Shown: one piece after another, positions 37,566-44,759 of the stretch
Layout: each line of letters starts with the position of its first letter
Position numbering within the stretch: the stretch's first letter is position 1
Assembly (NCBI RefSeq): GCF_015351025.1
Contig: NZ_JADKRV010000005.1
Span: 153,322-217,321 of the forward strand
Source: Curtobacterium sp. VKM Ac-1376
Lineage (GTDB): Bacteria > Actinomycetota > Actinomycetes > Actinomycetales > Microbacteriaceae
Direction of reading: 5' to 3'
Length of the DNA: 64,000 bases
The notes under the pieces: generated by a model
What the model saw: the letters and a program-made list of their open reading frames with translations, nothing else
Told to the model about the DNA's origin: nothing
Databases searched by the model: none
Made by a program: the position numbers and the translations under genes

Positions 37566-38603
37566 TCAGGCGGGCACCGGCGCCGCGTCGACCTCGGTCA
37601 ACACGTCCTTCACGGCGGCGAGCAGCCGGGCGTTGAAGTCCACGCCGAGCTGGTTCGGCACGGTGACGAGCACGGTGTCGGCAGCACGGACGGCCTGGTC
37701 GGCCGCGAGCTCCGCGACGAGCTGTTCGGGCTCACCGATGTAGGAGCGACCGAACCGGGCGAGCCCGCCGTCGAGGTGCCCGACCTGGTCCTGCCCCTCG
37801 ACCTGCGCGCGGACGCCGAAGTAGTGGCGGGACTCGTCGTCGATGATCGGGATGATGCTGCGCGAGACCGAGGCGCGCGGTTCGCGGCCCCAGCCCGACT
37901 CGGACCACACCCGGCGGAAGCGCTCGATCTGCTCGGCCTGCAGCTGGTCGAAGGGCACGCCGGTGTCCTCGGTGAGCAGGGTCGACGACATCAGGTTCAT
38001 GCCCTGCTCGGCCGTCCACTCGGCGGTGGCACGGGTGCCGGCGCCCCACCAGATGCGGTCGCCGAGCGAGTCGGAGAGCGGGAAGATCGGCAGTGAACCC
38101 ACCGAACCCGTCATCTGCGGGTTGGCGTTGGCCATCGGCTCGCCGGCGATCGCTCGACGGAACACGTCGGTGTGCGCCCGTGCCATGTCGGCACCGTTCT
38201 CGTCCGAGGCGTCGGGCACGTAGCCGAACTGCTGGTACCCGGCGAGGGCGGTCTCGGGTGATCCCCGCGAGACGCCGAGCTGCAGCCGGCCGCCGGAGAT
38301 GAGGTCGGTGGCCGCGGCTTCCTCGGCCATGTAGAGCGGGTTCTCGTAGCGCATGTCGATCACGCCGGTACCGATCTCGATCCGGCTCGTCTTCGCGGCG
38401 ATCGCGGAGAGCAGCGGGAACGGTGCGGCCTGCTGCGGCGCGAAGTGGTGCACGCGGAAGTACGCGCCGTCGACGCCGGCCTCCTCGGCTGCGACCGCGA
38501 GGTCGATGGCCTGCACCAGGGCCTCCCGCCCGCTGCGCACCTTCGACCCCGGCACGTCGCGCCAGTGTCCGAACGACAGGAACCCGATCTTCGTCATGTC
38601 CAT
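37566..38603 (-). CDS. LLM-class flavin-dependent oxidoreductase
   Basis: Luciferase-like monooxygenase of 345 residues using FMN or F420. Begins MDMTKIGFLSFGHW; features include YFRVHHFAPQQAAPFPLLSAIA, RIEIGTGVIDMRYENPLYMAEEAAATD and RLQLGVSRGSPE. A second family member lies at 47684-48697. An in-frame ATG two codons later could also start the protein. Substrate unknown. Confidence 0.85.
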   Translation of the reverse strand: MDMTKIGFLSFGHWRDVPGSKVRSGREALVQAIDLAVAAEEAGVDGAYFRVHHFAPQQAAPFPLLSAIAAKTSRIEIGTGVIDMRYENPLYMAEEAAATDLISGGRLQLGVSRGSPETALAGYQQFGYVPDASDENGADMARAHTDVFRRAIAGEPMANANPQMTGSVGSLPIFPLSDSLGDRIWWGAGTRATAEWTAEQGMNLMSSTLLTEDTGVPFDQLQAEQIERFRRVWSESGWGREPRASVSRSIIPIIDDESRHYFGVRAQVEGQDQVGHLDGGLARFGRSYIGEPEQLVAELAADQAVRAADTVLVTVPNQLGVDFNARLLAAVKDVLTEVDAAPVPA

Positions 38604-38640
38604 GCGAACACATCCGGCGGCGTGGGCATTCCGCCACGAC

Positions 38641-38646
38641 TAACGT
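38641..38646 (+). promoter_or_regulatory. -10 box of DksA-like gene, leaderless
   Basis: TAACGT, 7 nt before the ATG. Confidence 0.45.
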
Positions 38647-38653
38647 CTCCGGC

Positions 38654-38986
38654 ATGGAGGACCCCCGCGCCGCACTCGCCGCCGAACGTGCCCGCAACGA
38701 ACGGCTGCTGACCGAGGTGGAGCGGAGCATGAGGGACGTCAGCGATGCCCGCCAGGACGCCAACTCCGACGACGAGCACGACCCGGAGGGCGCGACCCTG
38801 GCGTGGGAACGCGGCTCCCTCGGTGCGGTCCGCGATGGGTCCCGGCTGCGGATCCGGCAGGTGGACGCCGCGCTCGCGCGGCTCGACGACGGCACCTACG
38901 GGCGCTGCTCGGTCGGTGGCGAGCTGATCCCGGAGGCCCGACTGGCCGCCGTCCCGTGGGCGGCGACGTGCGTCGCGCACGCGTGA
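38654..38986 (+). CDS. TraR/DksA-like protein with altered zinc site
   Basis: Protein of 110 residues with a DksA-like coiled coil (ERSMRDVSDARQDANSDDEH to RLRIRQVDAALARLDDGTYG) and a C-terminal finger. The normal C-x2-C ... C-x2-C site is degenerate: RCSVGGELIPEARL has Gly at the second Cys and TCVAHA has His at the fourth. It may still bind zinc in a different way or have lost it. Such proteins bind RNA polymerase through the secondary channel (family knowledge). ATG, leaderless. Confidence 0.78.
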   Translation: MEDPRAALAAERARNERLLTEVERSMRDVSDARQDANSDDEHDPEGATLAWERGSLGAVRDGSRLRIRQVDAALARLDDGTYGRCSVGGELIPEARLAAVPWAATCVAHA

Positions 38987-39104
38987 CGGGCACGCGATCG
39001 GTGCCGGCTGTCGGACTGGAGGCTCAGTGCATCCCCGCCCCGCGCCTCCCGGCATGCGCACCGCACGTCCACCCCGTGCGCCGCTGATTCCCAGCCGAGC
39101 GCCC

Positions 39105-39110
39105 TACGTT
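39105..39110 (+). promoter_or_regulatory. -10 box of TIGR02611-like gene, leaderless
   Basis: TACGTT, 6 nt before the ATG. Confidence 0.45.
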
Positions 39111-39116
39111 TTCGGC

Positions 39117-39566
39117 ATGGACGGCGACCCGAACGACCGACCCGGCGAAGCCCGGGTCGACGGTGCGCCTCGCCAGCGCTTCCAGTGGTTCCACCGCATG
39201 CGCACCTGGATCCACGCGCGTCCCCACGTGCACCTGTTCTACAAGGTGCTCGTCGGCATCGTGGGCGGGCTGGTCGTCATCGTCGGGCTGATCCTGGTGC
39301 CGCTGCCGGGGCCCGGGTGGCTCGTCGTGTTCATCGGACTCACGGTGCTGGCGAGCGAGTTCCACTTCTTCCACAAGATCATCACGTGGCTCAGGGCGCA
39401 GCTGCACCGCTTCTGGGACTGGGCCAAGCGGCACGGGCCGAAGCGGCTGCGTGACGCTGCCGACCGCGGCAAGGCCGACGTCGACGCGGCCCACACCGGC
39501 GCGGCTCGGACCGTCGGGGTCCGGGCGCGCGCTCGTGGCACGAACCCGGCGCGGCCCGGGCACTAG
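39117..39566 (+). CDS. PGPGW-motif membrane protein
   Basis: Actinobacterial TIGR02611-type protein of 149 residues. Two membrane segments, VLVGIVGGLVVIVGLILVPL (~43-62) and GWLVVFIGLTVLASEF (~66-82), flank the family motif LPGPGW; the C-terminal ~50 residues are basic and cytoplasmic. Function unknown. ATG start, leaderless. Confidence 0.82.
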   Translation: MDGDPNDRPGEARVDGAPRQRFQWFHRMRTWIHARPHVHLFYKVLVGIVGGLVVIVGLILVPLPGPGWLVVFIGLTVLASEFHFFHKIITWLRAQLHRFWDWAKRHGPKRLRDAADRGKADVDAAHTGAARTVGVRARARGTNPARPGH

Positions 39567-39582
39567 CGAGTCCGTTCGTCCC

Positions 39583-39643
39583 GTGCGAGGTTCTGTCCTC
39601 GGTGCGTGGCAGCGGGGGCCGCACCGAGTACGGAACCTCGCAC
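39583..39643. repeat. palindromic element, family C, copy 2
   Basis: Arms GTGCGAGGTTC and GAACCTCGCAC enclose a second stem CTCGGTGC/GCACCGAG. It lies between convergent genes and can act as a terminator. Confidence 0.65.
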
Positions 39644-39656
39644 CAGGCGGACGGTG

Positions 39657-40913
39657 CTAGTCGGCGGACGCGACCCGGACCGAACCGGTCGCGGTGCGCT
39701 CGAGGACTTCGGCGGCGCGCTCCTCGACCTCGGCGGCGTCCTTCGACGTCAGCTGCAGGACGAGGGCGACGACCGCGGCGAGCACGATGAACCCGCCGTA
39801 CCCGGCGATGACCGGCACGAGACCGATCGACGGCTCGAGCAGCCCGCCGATGACCGAGGGCACCCCGAACGCCAGGTAGCTGACGACGTAGATCGTGGAG
39901 AGCAGTCCGGCGCGGTGGGTGGGTGCAGCGGTGGCGAGCAGCATCCGCAGCGGTGCCTGGAAGCCGGCACCGAAGCCGACCCCGGCGATGGCGCTGCCGA
40001 CGACCATGCCGGGCAGGGAGTGCGCGAACACGAACGACACCGTGACGATCGGGCCGAGCACGAGCGCCACGAGCCCGAGCAGGACCGCGCGGCGGGTGTC
40101 CATCCGCTGGATCGCCAGGCCGGTCAGGGCGCCGACGCCGGTGACCACGGCGATGAGCGCGCCGGCGGCGAAGTGGTTCGTGATGCCGAAGACCGCGCCG
40201 AGCGCCGAGGGGACGAGCGACAGGAACATGCCGCCGAGCGCCCAGCTGGCGATGAGCGAGCCCGCGACGCCGCGGAACAGTCGACGCGACGACCGCGGCA
40301 CGCTGATCGTCGGGCGCAGGGAGCGGAGGGCGCCGGGGCGACGCTGGACCTGCTCGGGGACGATGAACAGCGCGAGCACCAGCAGCACGAGGAGCGCGCC
40401 GAACAGCAGGTAGACGAGCCGCTCCGGCGCGGGCCCCCACTGCACCAGTGCGCCGCTGGACAGTGCGCCGGTGGCGAGGGCGATCGGCGGGATGACGCCG
40501 TTCAGCACGCCGGCCATGGTGGGGTGCCGCTCGAGCGAGTTGTCGATGAGCGCAGCGCCGAGTGCACCGATGAGCAGGCCCACCGAGACGCCCTGCACGA
40601 TCCGGTCGACGATGAGTGCCACCACGCCGCCAGCCACGGCGAACAGGCCGAGCGACAGCACGACGCCGAGGCCGCCCACGACGAGCACGGGCTTCCGGCC
40701 GACGTGGTCGGACAGGCGACCCGCAACGAGCAGGCTCGCCAGGAGTCCGGCGACGTAGATGGCGAAGACGCCGGTGAGCATGAGCGGGGTGAGGTGCCAC
40801 TCGGCGGCGTAGACCGGGTAGATCGGGGACGGGACGGCCGATGACGCCACCGAGACCAGGAGCATCGCCGCCAGGATCCAGAACCCGGCGACCGAACGAG
40901 CTGACTGGTGCAT
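39657..40913 (-). CDS. MFS transporter under ArsR-type control
   Basis: Major facilitator transporter of 418 residues with about 12 hydrophobic segments. The MFS loop motif GRLSDHVGRKPVLVVGG (~65) is intact; PSPIYPVYAAEW in the first loop is typical of DHA-type drug exporters. SD AGGGG is 6 nt before the ATG. The 104-bp divergent gap to the ArsR-type regulator gene holds two palindromic operators, so the pump is probably derepressed by a ligand of that regulator. Substrate unknown. Confidence 0.86.
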   Translation of the reverse strand: MHQSARSVAGFWILAAMLLVSVASSAVPSPIYPVYAAEWHLTPLMLTGVFAIYVAGLLASLLVAGRLSDHVGRKPVLVVGGLGVVLSLGLFAVAGGVVALIVDRIVQGVSVGLLIGALGAALIDNSLERHPTMAGVLNGVIPPIALATGALSSGALVQWGPAPERLVYLLFGALLVLLVLALFIVPEQVQRRPGALRSLRPTISVPRSSRRLFRGVAGSLIASWALGGMFLSLVPSALGAVFGITNHFAAGALIAVVTGVGALTGLAIQRMDTRRAVLLGLVALVLGPIVTVSFVFAHSLPGMVVGSAIAGVGFGAGFQAPLRMLLATAAPTHRAGLLSTIYVVSYLAFGVPSVIGGLLEPSIGLVPVIAGYGGFIVLAAVVALVLQLTSKDAAEVEERAAEVLERTATGSVRVASAD

Positions 40914-40938
40914 GCGCACCCCTTTCCATCTCCGTGCA

Positions 40939-40986
40939 GTACGACTGCATTCGTACCGCACTCGAACAGTACGACGCAAGTCGTAC
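40939..40986. promoter_or_regulatory. two tandem operators of the ArsR-type regulator
   Basis: GTACGACTGCATTCGTAC (40939-40956) and GTACGACGCAAGTCGTAC (40969-40986) are both inverted repeats of GTACGA...TCGTAC, 30 bp apart start to start. The MFS start is 26 bp to the left and the regulator start 30 bp to the right. Confidence 0.75.
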
Positions 40987-41003
40987 AGCAAGCCGAACGG
41001 TGG

Positions 41004-41009
41004 TAGCGT
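41004..41009 (+). promoter_or_regulatory. -10 box of arsR-type gene, leaderless
   Basis: TAGCGT, 7 nt before the ATG and 17 bp downstream of the second operator. Confidence 0.45.
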
Positions 41010-41016
41010 CCCGTCC

Positions 41017-41382
41017 ATGCCCGCGCACGTCGATGCTCCCGAGCGGCTGCCGCAGCCGTCCGTGGCCGAGATGGACCTCCCCGCCGTCATGGATGCCCTG
41101 AGCGACCCGATCCGGCTCGCGATCCTGCACCGCTACCTGGTCGACGCGGCCGGGGGCGAGCGCAGCTGCGGCTGGGTCGGCATCGACCGGCCGAAGTCCA
41201 CGCTGACCCACCACTTCCGGGTCCTGCGCGAGGCCGGTCTGCTCGAGCAGCACCTGGAGGGCCTCACCCGCGTCAGCCGCGTCCGCGTCGAGGACGTGCA
41301 GCAGCGGTTCCCAGGGCTGCTCGACCTCGTGCTCGACTGGCAGGTCCCCGCGGCCCTGCTGCGCCAGGGGATCGCCTCGTGA
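41017..41382 (+). CDS. ArsR-family winged-helix regulator
   Basis: Regulator of 121 residues. Winged helix: ALSDPIRLAILHRYL (~27-41) and recognition helix KSTLTHHFRVLREAGLLEQ (~60-78). No CxC metal site of classic ArsR is present, so it senses a non-metal ligand or uses another site. Two palindromes in the divergent gap are its likely operators. Its TGA overlaps the methyltransferase start (GTGA). Confidence 0.86.
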   Translation: MPAHVDAPERLPQPSVAEMDLPAVMDALSDPIRLAILHRYLVDAAGGERSCGWVGIDRPKSTLTHHFRVLREAGLLEQHLEGLTRVSRVRVEDVQQRFPGLLDLVLDWQVPAALLRQGIAS

Positions 41383-42947
41383 GCGCCGGCGTGGACGCTG
41401 TGCACACGCTTCCGTCGATCGTCGCGGACCCCGCCGTCACCACGGCGCTCGCCGCAGACTTGACGGCGGCCGGTTTCACCGTCGACCGGCTCGACTCCCT
41501 TTGGGGCGCCGAGGCCGCCGCATCGCTGCACCGCGGTTCGCGGGTCGCCGCGCTCCGGGCCCTCGCCGTCCGCGAGGCGACGCCGCTCAGCACCCTCGCG
41601 ACACTGTTCGTGCTCGGCCTGCCGGTGGCGCGGGCCGACGCCGCCTCGGCGTTCCCGACGGCCGGTCTCGACGCCGTGACCGCCGCCGGGCTGCTGCGGG
41701 CCGACAGCGCCGACGCGCTCGTCCACCCCACCGTCGACCTGCGCCCCTACGCCTTCGTCGACGACCTCGGTGCCGGTAGCTGGTGGATCGTCTCCGACCT
41801 CGGGGAGCTCGCCCTCGGCCACGCGATCAGCGAGGAGCACGTCCTCGGCATCGGCGGTGCCACCACCACGCTGAGCGGCCTGCAGGTGCCCGTGCCGGTC
41901 GAGCGTGTGCTCGACCTCGGCACCGGGTGCGGCATCCAGGCCATGCACGCGCGGCGGTTCGCCGACCAGGTGGTCGCCACCGACATCTCGCGCCGTGCCC
42001 TCGACATCGCCCGGTTCAACGCCCGGCTCAACGGCATCGACGGCATCGACTTCCGGTTCGGCTCGCTGTTCGAGCCCGTCGCGGGGGAGCGGTTCGACCG
42101 GATCGTCTCGAACCCGCCCTTCGTCATCACCCCGCGGCGCGAGGGCGTGCCCTCGTACGAGTACCGCGACGGCGGCATGGTCGGCGACGCCCTGGTCGAG
42201 ACGGTGCTCCGCGGCCTCGAGTCGCACCTGGAGCCCGGTGGCACCGCGCAGCTCCTCGGCAACTGGGAGTACCACTGGGGCGTCGACGGCCTGGACCGCG
42301 TGCGCGCCTGGTTCTTCGACACCGACCTCGACGTGTGGGTGATCGAGCGCGAGCGGCAGGACACGACGTCCTACGCCGAGACCTGGATCCGCGACGGCGG
42401 GACGAAGCCCGGCACGGCCGAGTTCGACACCCTGATGGGTGCCTGGCTCGACGACTTCGCGGACCGTCGCGTCACCGGCGTCGGCTTCGGCTACGTCGTG
42501 GTGCGTCGCCCCCTGCCTGGAGGCCCGTCCGCCCTCCGCCGGTTCGAGCGCGTCCCCGAGACGCTCGGCTCCAACCCCGCGGGCCTCGGTGCGACGGTCG
42601 CCCGCGTCCTCGATGCGGCCGCCTGGCTCGCCGCGCACGACGACTCCGCGCTCGCCGCCGCCCACCTGTCGGTGGCCGGTGACGTCACCGAGGAGCGGTA
42701 CTACTGGCCGGGCAACGACGACCCCACCGTGATGACCCTGGTGCAGGGTGGCGGGCTCGGGCGGCGGGTGGACGCGGACACCGCACTCGCGGCGTTCGTG
42801 GGTGCCTGCGACGGCGACCTGTCCGCCGCGGCGATCATCGGCGCGCTCGCACAGATCACCGGCGTGGACGAGCAGGCGCTCGCCGCCGACCTGATGCCGG
42901 CGGCGCGCGACCTGGTGCTCGACGGGCTGCTCGTCCCCGCCGCCTGA
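41379..42947 (+). CDS. SAM-dependent methyltransferase with NPPF motif
   Basis: Class I methyltransferase of 522 residues. SAM site VLDLGTGCGIQAMHARRF (~175), D at VVATDISRRALDIARFN and catalytic NPPF (~245), which is shared by enzymes that methylate planar amides or amines (PrmC, N6-A/N4-C enzymes). The long N-terminal (DUF7059-like) and C-terminal (DUF7782-like) parts fit a conserved actinobacterial family of unknown target. GTG start coupled to the regulator gene; probable co-regulation with it. Confidence 0.85.
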   Translation: MSAGVDAVHTLPSIVADPAVTTALAADLTAAGFTVDRLDSLWGAEAAASLHRGSRVAALRALAVREATPLSTLATLFVLGLPVARADAASAFPTAGLDAVTAAGLLRADSADALVHPTVDLRPYAFVDDLGAGSWWIVSDLGELALGHAISEEHVLGIGGATTTLSGLQVPVPVERVLDLGTGCGIQAMHARRFADQVVATDISRRALDIARFNARLNGIDGIDFRFGSLFEPVAGERFDRIVSNPPFVITPRREGVPSYEYRDGGMVGDALVETVLRGLESHLEPGGTAQLLGNWEYHWGVDGLDRVRAWFFDTDLDVWVIERERQDTTSYAETWIRDGGTKPGTAEFDTLMGAWLDDFADRRVTGVGFGYVVVRRPLPGGPSALRRFERVPETLGSNPAGLGATVARVLDAAAWLAAHDDSALAAAHLSVAGDVTEERYYWPGNDDPTVMTLVQGGGLGRRVDADTALAAFVGACDGDLSAAAIIGALAQITGVDEQALAADLMPAARDLVLDGLLVPAA

Positions 42948-42950
42948 CGA

Positions 42951-43814
42951 TCAGGCGCGGTGGTCGCGCCAGCTGTGCTCGGGGGCGTAGCCGAGGAGCT
43001 CGCGGGCCTTCTCCGACGACAGCAAAGAGCTGACGCCGTCGATGTCGGCACGGCGCTCGATGTCCGGCACGTAGCGCTCGACGAGCTCGATGGTCGGGGT
43101 GTCCATCACGGTGTCGGGGCTCGCGATGACGAACGCCTCGAACCCCGTGAGGTCGGCCTCGAGCGACTTCCGGACCGCCTGGGCGCCGTCGCGGGAGTCG
43201 ATGTACGACCACAGGTTGAAGGTCTTCGCCTCGGGGGTGGCGTCCCACGGGAACGCCGGGTAGTCGGTCTCGTCCATCACGTTCGAGAAGCGCAGACCGA
43301 TCATCTTCAGCTCCGGGTCCCAGCGCGTGAAGTGCCGGGCCATCTCCTCTTCGACGGCCTTGCCGAGCGAGTACGAGGACTGCGGGCGGACGGCGAACTC
43401 CTCGTCGACGGGCAGGTAGGGCGGGTGGTGCTCGCCCATCGGGATGCCGAGCAGGGTCTCGCTCGACGCCCACACGACGTTCTTGATCCTCGCGGCACGG
43501 GCGGCGTGGAAGACGTTGATCGACGAGGTCACGTTGTTCGTGATGAGCGCCACGTCGGGGACCTGCCCCGGGGCCGGCACCGCGGCCAGGTGCACGACGG
43601 CGTCGACGTGGTCGTACCGGTCGTCGATGCCGAGCAGGGCGTTCAGGACCTGGCCGTGGTCGGTCAGGTCGATCCGCACGAACGGGACGCGCTCGGGCTT
43701 GTCGGGGGACGGGACACGGTCGAGCAGGACCACGTCGTACCCGTGCGCATCGAGGTCGCGCACCACCGCTCGTCCGAGCTTGCCGCTGCCACCGGTCACC
43801 ACTACACGCGTCAT
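42951..43814 (-). CDS. NAD-dependent epimerase/dehydratase
   Basis: Extended-SDR protein of 287 residues. NAD-binding VVVTGGSGKLGRAVV (~4-18), VVHLAAVPAPG (~72) and the catalytic YSLGK (Tyr/Lys, ~143) with the Ser in WASSETLL upstream. Overall resembles uronate dehydrogenase/GDP-mannose epimerase types; sugar-nucleotide or uronate substrates are likely. ATG chosen; an in-frame ATG 5 codons upstream exists. Convergent with the methyltransferase gene, 3 nt between stops. Confidence 0.85.
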   Translation of the reverse strand: MTRVVVTGGSGKLGRAVVRDLDAHGYDVVLLDRVPSPDKPERVPFVRIDLTDHGQVLNALLGIDDRYDHVDAVVHLAAVPAPGQVPDVALITNNVTSSINVFHAARAARIKNVVWASSETLLGIPMGEHHPPYLPVDEEFAVRPQSSYSLGKAVEEEMARHFTRWDPELKMIGLRFSNVMDETDYPAFPWDATPEAKTFNLWSYIDSRDGAQAVRKSLEADLTGFEAFVIASPDTVMDTPTIELVERYVPDIERRADIDGVSSLLSSEKARELLGYAPEHSWRDHRA

Positions 43815-43912
43815 CGCGTCACTCCACATCGTCGTCGGATCACGCCCTGGCGGGCACCGACCATCCTGCCCCGCCGCACCTGACGCGACCAGGCCCTGTC
43901 CGTACCCCACTG

Positions 43913-43978
43913 CCGGAACCTGGTTCCGGACACGACACCACGGGATCGCGCGGTGCTGTGTCCGGAACCTGGTTCCGT
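43913..43978. repeat. palindromic element, family B, copy 2
   Basis: Two CGGAACCTGGTTCCG palindromes 48 bp apart; the right-hand 28 bp (43950-43977) are identical to 34225-34252. It lies just after the TetR gene stop and before the epimerase start, both on the minus strand. Confidence 0.8.
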
Positions 43979-43988
43979 GCTCGTGCCG

Positions 43989-44585
43989 TCAGGGGGTGGA
44001 GGTGGGGGGGACCTGGGCGATCGCCAGGCGGGCGACGAGCTCGAGGTGCTCGGCCATGTCGCGGGTGGGGTCGAAGAGCCACTGGATCTGCATGCCGTCG
44101 GACACCGCGAGCAGCACGCTCGTCAATTCGTCGGGGTCGATGTCGGTGCGCAGCCGGCCGTCCTGCTGCATGGCACGGAAGTCGGCCGACAGGTCGCGGC
44201 GGCTGCGTTCGTAGCGCTCGCGGAAGTACTCGTGCGCCGGGTGCTCGGCGTCGGTGGCGGCCGCGGCGGACAGGTTGACGAACATCTGCACCAGGCCGGG
44301 GACCTCGGCGTTGTGCCGCACGATCGCGGCGAGCAGGGCTGCCGGATCCTCGGCCTGCCAGTCGTGCGCGAGGTCGAGTTCGTCGCGGCGGCGCAGGATC
44401 TCGACCCAGAGCTCGTCCTTCGAGTCGAAGTAGTGCAGCAGGCCGGCCTGGGTCAGCTCCACGGCGTCGGCGATGTCCTTGATGCTCGTCCGCCGGAAGC
44501 CCTGCGACGCCACGAGGTCCAGGGCGACCGTGAGGATCTCCTCGCGCTTCGCGATGCCCTTTGCGTACGAACCCCGTCGTGCCAT
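43989..44585 (-). CDS. TetR-family repressor of the beta-glucosidase gene
   Basis: TetR-type regulator of 198 residues. HTH: REEILTVALDLVASQGFRRTSIKDIA (shown by ILTVALDLVASQGF, ~17-30) with recognition segment ELTQAGLLHYFDSKDEL (~43). The C-terminal ligand domain is TetR_C_6-like (EDPAALLAAIVRHNAEVPG, SDGMQIQWLFDP). Divergent from the GH3 gene with an inverted repeat between, so it probably represses beta-glucoside use and its own gene. Confidence 0.87.
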   Translation of the reverse strand: MARRGSYAKGIAKREEILTVALDLVASQGFRRTSIKDIADAVELTQAGLLHYFDSKDELWVEILRRRDELDLAHDWQAEDPAALLAAIVRHNAEVPGLVQMFVNLSAAAATDAEHPAHEYFRERYERSRRDLSADFRAMQQDGRLRTDIDPDELTSVLLAVSDGMQIQWLFDPTRDMAEHLELVARLAIAQVPPTSTP

Positions 44586-44617
44586 GGCGAGACTGTACCG
44601 CTCGCAGGAGGCACGAT

Positions 44618-44640
44618 AAAACCGAACGGTATACGGTTTT
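44618..44640. promoter_or_regulatory. TetR operator
   Basis: AAAACCG (44618-44624) and CGGTTTT (44634-44640), an inverted repeat with a 9-nt spacer AACGGTATA. It is 33 bp upstream of the repressor gene and 120 bp upstream of the GH3 gene; AT-rich in an otherwise GC-rich sequence. Confidence 0.65.
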
Positions 44641-44759
44641 GGTGGTACGGTGCAGGTGCTGCCAGCGCGGGCGGCGGACCCGGTGGATGGTGGGTGTGGG
44701 CGACGAGGCCCCGGCTGTCCAGGCGACGCCCGCGGCCCTGAACGAGAGGACCGACCACC

